Origin: Actinospica sp035493475
GTDB taxonomy: Bacteria > Actinomycetota > Actinomycetes > Streptomycetales > Catenulisporaceae
Reading direction: 5' to 3'
DNA length: 64,000 bases
NCBI GenBank assembly: GCA_035493475.1
Contig: DATJIF010000063.1
Coordinates: forward strand, 124,001 to 188,000
Position numbers and translations under genes: made by a program. The notes below the pieces were generated by a model that was not told where the DNA came from, did no database searches, and was given only the letters and a program-made list of their open reading frames with translations. This document shows, one piece after another, positions 60,003 through 64,000 of this stretch (the stretch's first letter is position 1; the number at the start of each line of letters is the position of its first letter).

Positions 60003-61001
60003 ATGCGTAAAGTCCTACGCGGCGCCCTTCTCGTTATCACCGTCCCATTCACTCCCTACATCGTCGTCGCCCTGTACGCCGCGGCATACGTCAGCAGGTT
60101 CCTGCTTAAATGCCCGTGGATCGCCGAGTTCATCATGCGGCGCCCCAAGGCCCGGCTCGACGAGCAGCGTGGGGTGATCCGGCCGGGAGTCGTTCAGCGT
60201 GGAGAGCCAATCTTGATCGATCACGCCGACGATTCCGCGCGTGTTCTCGCGGCTCAGCCGCTGCTAGATCGAGTGGCAGTCGACGGGCAGGTGGAACTGC
60301 TTCCGCTGGCGGTCCTCCACCTCTTCGCCCTCGGGGCCGTCTCCCGGGTGACGTTCGACGTCGAAGCGGCGCGCATCTGGTTCAGCCGCAGCCAAGAGGA
60401 GCGCGACGACGAAACACAGTCGGTGCTCTCCGGCTTCGCTGAGCGCGGCATTCTTCACCAATGCTCGGATTCAAGCCAGGAGCCGACGGGGCAGCACTAC
60501 CGCCTTAGTCCTCCGCTCGGTCTGATCGTGGCCGCACGCACTCGGCCGTCTTTCATCCTGGCCTGTGAAGTTGAGAAGCACCCTCACCTGCGGGAGCCGG
60601 TCATCTACGGCGTGAGTGACCAGGCCAACTCCGTACAGGCGGTGGTGATCGAGTGGCCAGTGCGACCACCGGAAGGACACGAGATCGGCCTTTCCCGCCT
60701 TGGGCCGTTCGGCCGCCTCAACCGCTACGTGCTTGCGACCGTCGATTGCGCGGCCGAGACCTTGGCGGAATGGGCCATGCTCCCCACGACGAAGCCACGG
60801 ATCGGCAAGCAACCGGCTCGGGCGATCTCAATGTCCCGCCACGACGCTGGAGGTGATGCGATGAGAGCGAGGATCGCAGTCCGCGGCGACGGCACTCATG
60901 CGCGTCTCGTAGCTTGCTCCGAAGCCGGGGCAGACGTACCCGCCGAGTATGACCGGCAAAGTTTGGCGGATGCCATCCGCGTCATGCTGAGTCTCCGATA
61001 G
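60003..61001 (+). CDS. Hypothetical membrane-anchored protein
   Basis: 332 residues from ATG 60003 (a GTG is in frame at 60000). An N-terminal hydrophobic segment (GALLVITVPFTPYIVVALYA) may anchor it, followed by a soluble domain with a beta-rich start (VIRPGVVQRGEPILIDHADD) and an FIL-type segment in the middle. It has no recognised domain; the C-terminal 80 residues include a small SH3-like region (MRARIAVRGDGTHARLVAC). It begins the run of membrane proteins before the WXG100 gene. Confidence 0.6.
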   Translation: MRKVLRGALLVITVPFTPYIVVALYAAAYVSRFLLKCPWIAEFIMRRPKARLDEQRGVIRPGVVQRGEPILIDHADDSARVLAAQPLLDRVAVDGQVELLPLAVLHLFALGAVSRVTFDVEAARIWFSRSQEERDDETQSVLSGFAERGILHQCSDSSQEPTGQHYRLSPPLGLIVAARTRPSFILACEVEKHPHLREPVIYGVSDQANSVQAVVIEWPVRPPEGHEIGLSRLGPFGRLNRYVLATVDCAAETLAEWAMLPTTKPRIGKQPARAISMSRHDAGGDAMRARIAVRGDGTHARLVACSEAGADVPAEYDRQSLADAIRVMLSLR

Positions 61002-61191
61002 CCGTGACTTCTCACGCCTCGCATGCCAGCGGACCTCATCAGCTAACGCATCCATGCTCGCTTCGCAGCCACACCACACGTCAATCCCGCTCGCGCCGCC
61101 CTCTGCCCAAACCCGCTGAATCTGGCACTCCCCGCGGTGCCGTTCCCGCCCGGCAATTAGACCGGGCCGAAAACTCATCAAGAGGCAAGTG

Positions 61192-61608
61192 ATGTACACA
61201 CCCTCGCCCACTGCACATGAGCGCATGCCGCACGATCGGCAACCGGCCGCTGAGCCTGAGCGCAGCCGACGATGGCAGCTCATCTGGACCGTGCTGCTCT
61301 TCGTGATAGCCGGCCTCGTCATCATGACCGACGCCATCGTGTGGTTCGCGGCGGGATGGGCCTCAGTCGATGGGGACGTCGGAGTACCACCGACCCCGAG
61401 CGCCACCGACGAGGTCGACCTGTGCGGCATCCCCACTCTCGCCGCAGCGATCATCACGCTCTCGGCCCCGCTCGCCGTGCTCGTCACCTCACGCCGGAAT
61501 ACGGAGCGAACCACGTACGTGGCCCGCTGGGTCGCCGTGACCGCAATCGCGGTCGGCCTGCTCGGATTCGCCGCAGGAGCCTCCGTGATTCAGAACCCCG
61601 GGGGATGA
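61192..61608 (+). CDS. Three-TM membrane protein
   Basis: 138 residues from ATG 61192 (GTG at 61189 also in frame) behind AAGAGGCA. Three hydrophobic helices: LIWTVLLFVIAGLVIMTDAI, IPTLAAAIITLSAPLAVLV and ARWVAVTAIAVGLLGFAAGA. No family recognised. Confidence 0.65.
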   Translation: MYTPSPTAHERMPHDRQPAAEPERSRRWQLIWTVLLFVIAGLVIMTDAIVWFAAGWASVDGDVGVPPTPSATDEVDLCGIPTLAAAIITLSAPLAVLVTSRRNTERTTYVARWVAVTAIAVGLLGFAAGASVIQNPGG

Positions 61609-61735
61609 CCTCGCGCGGTCGACTCACGCCGCCGATCCCGTCGGCTCCACCCGATATGGCTGCCCATAGCTGCCGACCGGCGGCAATCCACGACTCCCGC
61701 CGCAGTGACGACTGCGGCCGACTGGAAACACTGAA

Positions 61736-61993
61736 ATGTCACAGACAGACCAAGACGCACAGCTCACCGCAAGCGAATGGAGGAAGGCCTCGGCCTGCTA
61801 CTTCGCCTGGATGGTCGGCGTCGAAGCCGCGATCGGAGCGCCGATCGGCTACCTCGCCGTGGACCTGCCAGGCCCGTGGCTCGGCATGATGGTGCTCGCC
61901 GTCGTGATCCCTGAGCGGTTCGAGCCGCAATTCGTGCGCCGCCAGGGTGAGCGTTTGTTCGGGTTCGAGTACTGGAAGCCGATCGATCGATGA
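61736..61993 (+). CDS. Small hypothetical protein
   Basis: 85 residues with a hydrophobic central stretch (CYFAWMVGVEAAIGAPIGYL, LGMMVLAVVIPERF) and charged ends. It overlaps the next gene's ATG by 4 nt (ATGA at 61990). No known family; possibly membrane-associated. Confidence 0.6.
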   Translation: MSQTDQDAQLTASEWRKASACYFAWMVGVEAAIGAPIGYLAVDLPGPWLGMMVLAVVIPERFEPQFVRRQGERLFGFEYWKPIDR

Positions 61994-62358
61994 CGAGCCC
62001 ACTGTCTGATATGCGTGTCGGTACCACACCCAACGTGCGGGACCACTTCGCCGAGCGGATCGAGGCGTGGCTCTGCGATCTGCGCCGCGCGGTGATCCGA
62101 TCCACGCTCTTTCTGCTGGCGCTGCTGGGCGCATTCAGTTTCCTTCTAGACTCGGGCGACTGCGTCGATCTCTGGCTAGGCCTGGGCTGCGTGGGTATCG
62201 CGGTGTGGCACTTCGGGGCTCTTGTGCTGATCTGGCGGGCTCAGACTCCGTGGATACGCCAGTTCACGGCCTCGTGTGTCAGCACACTTATAGCGTTCCT
62301 CCTGCTCTGGGTGTCCCTGGTCATGCTCTTATGCGCCGTTGTCGGGGGTGGATCGTGA
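61990..62358 (+). CDS. Three-TM membrane protein
   Basis: 122 residues with three predicted helices (AVIRSTLFLLALLGAFSFLL, LGLGCVGIAVWHFGALVLIW, SCVSTLIAFLLLWVSLVMLL). It overlaps the small cysteine-rich gene by 4 nt (GTGA at 62355). Its position before the WXG100/RHS genes suggests an accessory, immunity or secretion role, by context only. Confidence 0.65.
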   Translation: MTSPLSDMRVGTTPNVRDHFAERIEAWLCDLRRAVIRSTLFLLALLGAFSFLLDSGDCVDLWLGLGCVGIAVWHFGALVLIWRAQTPWIRQFTASCVSTLIAFLLLWVSLVMLLCAVVGGGS

Positions 62359-62615
62359 CCCGCAACGAGTTCCGCGCACGCGCCCGGGGCGCCGCAATCC
62401 CGGTCGGTTCGGCCGGGCGGACCTTGTCCGAACGGGAGCCAGCGCATTGCTGGCGCCGTGACCGGGTATGTCGTTGTGGGGCGATCTGTGCCCTGATACT
62501 CTCGCCGCGTCGATGGGGGTACGGCGGGCAGCGGGGCGGTTGCCGAGAGTTGTGCCCGGAGTGGCATGCACTGTTTGGGGAGGGTGGTGGCGGTGGCTAT
62601 CGAGTTGCCAAGTGA
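62355..62615 (+). CDS. Small Cys-rich protein
   Basis: 86 residues from GTG 62355. Cysteines are grouped as CWRRDRVCRCGAIC and CRELCPEW, suited to a zinc-binding or disulphide-bonded fold. It overlaps the WXG100-like gene by about 29 nt, which weakens the coding claim for its C-terminus. Unknown function. Confidence 0.4.
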   Translation: MTRNEFRARARGAAIPVGSAGRTLSEREPAHCWRRDRVCRCGAICALILSPRRWGYGGQRGGCRELCPEWHALFGEGGGGGYRVAK

Positions 62616-63300
62616 AGTCGCGCAGTTTCTGAACTTCATCGGGGTGCCGTGGATCAACATCAACGAGGACAAGGTCCGGGAGTTCGCATCGCACGTGCGT
62701 GACTTCGGGTCCAACATTCAGGACGCGCACGACGGTGCGTCTGCGACGCTCACCCAGCTAGGGTCCGGATACCAGGGGGCCGCGTACGAGGCGCTGATGC
62801 GGATGTGGGGGAACAAGTCCACGACGCACGTGAACGAACTGGTCGAGGGCTGCCACATCCTCGCCGGTGCCCTGGACGCGGGCGCTGACTTCATCGTCGC
62901 ACAGAAATGGGCGTGCATCGGCGAGCTGACCGGAATGGCCATCGCGTTCCTCGCGGATCAGGCCGCAGCGGTGGTTACGTTCGGGGCTTCGGAAGCGGCT
63001 ATGCCGTTGATCGAAGAGGGGGCGACGAAGCTGATGGAGTTCGCCGAGCAGCAGCTCGAGCAGTACATCATCGGCGAAATTCTGAACGTGGCGCTGCAAC
63101 CGCTGATGGCGAAGATCGAGAACCTGGTGCAGGGCCTGTTGCTCGGCGGCGGCGGGGAGGGCGTGGCCGGTCCGAGCTTCGAGGTGGACATGGCACACAT
63201 CGAGACGCACGGGGAGCTGATGCGCTCGCACGCCGAGACCGTCTCAGGACACGTCGCCACCTTTACTTCGAATGTGCGTGGATTGGACTTCAGCTCGTGA
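62587..63300 (+). CDS. WXG100-like protein
   Basis: About 237 residues; GTG codons at 62584, 62587 and 62593 are possible, all behind GGGGAGGG. The helical N-terminal region contains DGASATLTQLGSGYQGAAYE, then MRMWGNKSTTHV, in the position of the WXG motif and its second helix. A hydrophobic region (MAIAFLADQAAAVVTFGA) follows, then a glycine-rich linker and a last helical part. Such proteins are type VII (ESX) secretion substrates or partners and often sit next to toxin genes, as here. Confidence 0.72.
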   Translation: MAVAIELPSEVAQFLNFIGVPWININEDKVREFASHVRDFGSNIQDAHDGASATLTQLGSGYQGAAYEALMRMWGNKSTTHVNELVEGCHILAGALDAGADFIVAQKWACIGELTGMAIAFLADQAAAVVTFGASEAAMPLIEEGATKLMEFAEQQLEQYIIGEILNVALQPLMAKIENLVQGLLLGGGGEGVAGPSFEVDMAHIETHGELMRSHAETVSGHVATFTSNVRGLDFSS

Positions 63301-64000
63301 GTGACCTCGGTCAGATCGTCAAGACGGCCGCCGACGACGCGGCTGAGGGTGGGGAGAAAGCGGGCAAGGCGATCCTCGAACACTACGAGGGGATCGGCAG
63401 TGAACTGAAGGCGGCGGCCGGCCGGTACCGCGGAGTCGAAGGGGACGCCGAGAAGGGCTTCACCTCCATCGAGCAGCAGGGTGCGCAGGAGGCGGAGTCT
63501 GCGGCCAGCAACGTTGGGCACGCGGCCGAGAACGCCGCTGCTTCGGTGCGCGGCGAGAGCGCAGCAGCGGAGTCCGAGGCCCAGTCGCTCGCCTCCGAGA
63601 CGGAAGCCGAGCAGGCTGAGGACGCGCACATCGACGGTGAGGGCGGGGAGAGCGACGACCCGGTCGACGTCGTGACGGGCGAGATGTACCTGCCGCAGAC
63701 CGACCTCGTACTCCCCGGTGTACTCCCGTTCGCGTTGGAGCGCCGCCACGGCTCGGGATATCGGCGCGGCCGGATCTTCGGCACATCGTGGTCCTCGACG
63801 CTCGACCAGCGCATCGAAATCGACGCGGACGGAATCCACTACGCGGGGCCAGATGGTCGCGTACTGCACTTCCCGATCCCGACCGTGCACGGCCAGAAGG
63901 TGCTCGCGTCCTTCGGCCCGCGCTGGCGGTTGTCCTGGGACCGGGCCGCGGGCCATGACGAGATACGCATCGAACAGAGGGAGCTCGAACGGACGCTGCT
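63297..64000 (+). CDS. RHS/DUF6531 polymorphic toxin, N-terminal part (cut by the window end)
   Basis: GTG 63297 overlaps the WXG100 stop (GTGA) and the frame is open to the end. An Ala/Glu-rich helical region (SIEQQGAQEAESAASNVGHA) of about 115 residues leads to DPVDVVTGEMYLPQTDLVLP, then FALERRHGSGYRRGRIFGTS, the DUF6531/RHS start. The RHS repeats, the C-terminal toxin domain and any immunity gene lie beyond the window. Export by the type VII system with the WXG100 partner is inferred from the order. Confidence 0.82.
   Translation, partial: MSDLGQIVKTAADDAAEGGEKAGKAILEHYEGIGSELKAAAGRYRGVEGDAEKGFTSIEQQGAQEAESAASNVGHAAENAAASVRGESAAAESEAQSLASETEAEQAEDAHIDGEGGESDDPVDVVTGEMYLPQTDLVLPGVLPFALERRHGSGYRRGRIFGTSWSSTLDQRIEIDADGIHYAGPDGRVLHFPIPTVHGQKVLASFGPRWRLSWDRAAGHDEIRIEQRELERTL

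Noticed and set aside
1..64000. CRISPR array or rRNA operon
   Set aside because: No regularly spaced repeats and no rRNA-like sequence were seen on reading.

Overview
The window looks like a high-GC actinomycete (Streptomyces or Catenulispora-like) accessory region. The evidence is strong G/C third-position bias, GTG and TTG starts behind GGAGG sites, many 4-nt ATGA/GTGA overlaps, a conservon-type signalling operon, large XRE regulators and a WXG100/RHS toxin locus. No rRNA, CRISPR array or ordinary housekeeping operon is seen.

(1) 78-1147: a MarR regulator and a GIY-YIG-like protein on the left flank. (2) About 1611-19119: an island bounded by the two halves of a split tRNA-Val gene. The 3' half is at 1579-1620 and the 5' half at 19110-19149, sharing the anticodon-loop core CTTACAAGGC. 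A tyrosine integrase starts just inside the left end, and a complete tRNA-Val(UAC) sits just inside the right end (18782-18853), as if to replace the disrupted gene. Its cargo looks like phage defence: a PD-(D/E)XK-like gene broken by one in-frame TAA, a protein kinase, a HEPN-motif protein, an Abi/HEPN-like protein, an ApeA-like HEPN protein and a 927-residue HNH-STAND/NACHT-like ATPase, plus several orphan genes.

(3) 19364-33952: a type IV secretion/conjugation module, mostly on the minus strand. It includes a pilin-like protein, VirB8-like, VirB6-like, SCO6880-like, VirB4-like ATPase, a TraD/VirD4 coupling protein, a DUF4913-like protein, a DnaB-N-like protein, an excisionase-like HTH and, on plus, a VirB1-like lytic enzyme. 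No relaxase or second integrase is recognised. (4) 34142-38737: XRE regulators, a TrmO-like protein and a NUDIX hydrolase.

(5) 38783-43821: a conservon (ATPase, roadblock, DUF742, GTPase) running into an FAD monooxygenase, a GNAT enzyme and a BldC-like HTH. (6) 44072-59437: a tightly coupled biosynthetic operon. FolE, a two-domain QueD and QueE should make 7-carboxy-7-deazaguanine (CDG). No QueC is present. Instead there are a phosphoribosyltransferase, a divergent PurC (SAICAR synthetase), a radical SAM protein with extra C-terminal cysteines, a DegT aminotransferase, two paralogous dTMP-kinase-fold proteins, two HAD proteins, two methyltransferases, NUDIX enzymes, another P-loop kinase and an ABC exporter. 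I infer a CDG-derived nucleoside or amide natural product in which the PurC homologue may amidate the 7-carboxylate; this is a hypothesis.

(7) 59434-64000: small membrane and secreted proteins, one probably frameshifted, then a WXG100-like protein and the start of an RHS/DUF6531 polymorphic toxin that runs off the window.
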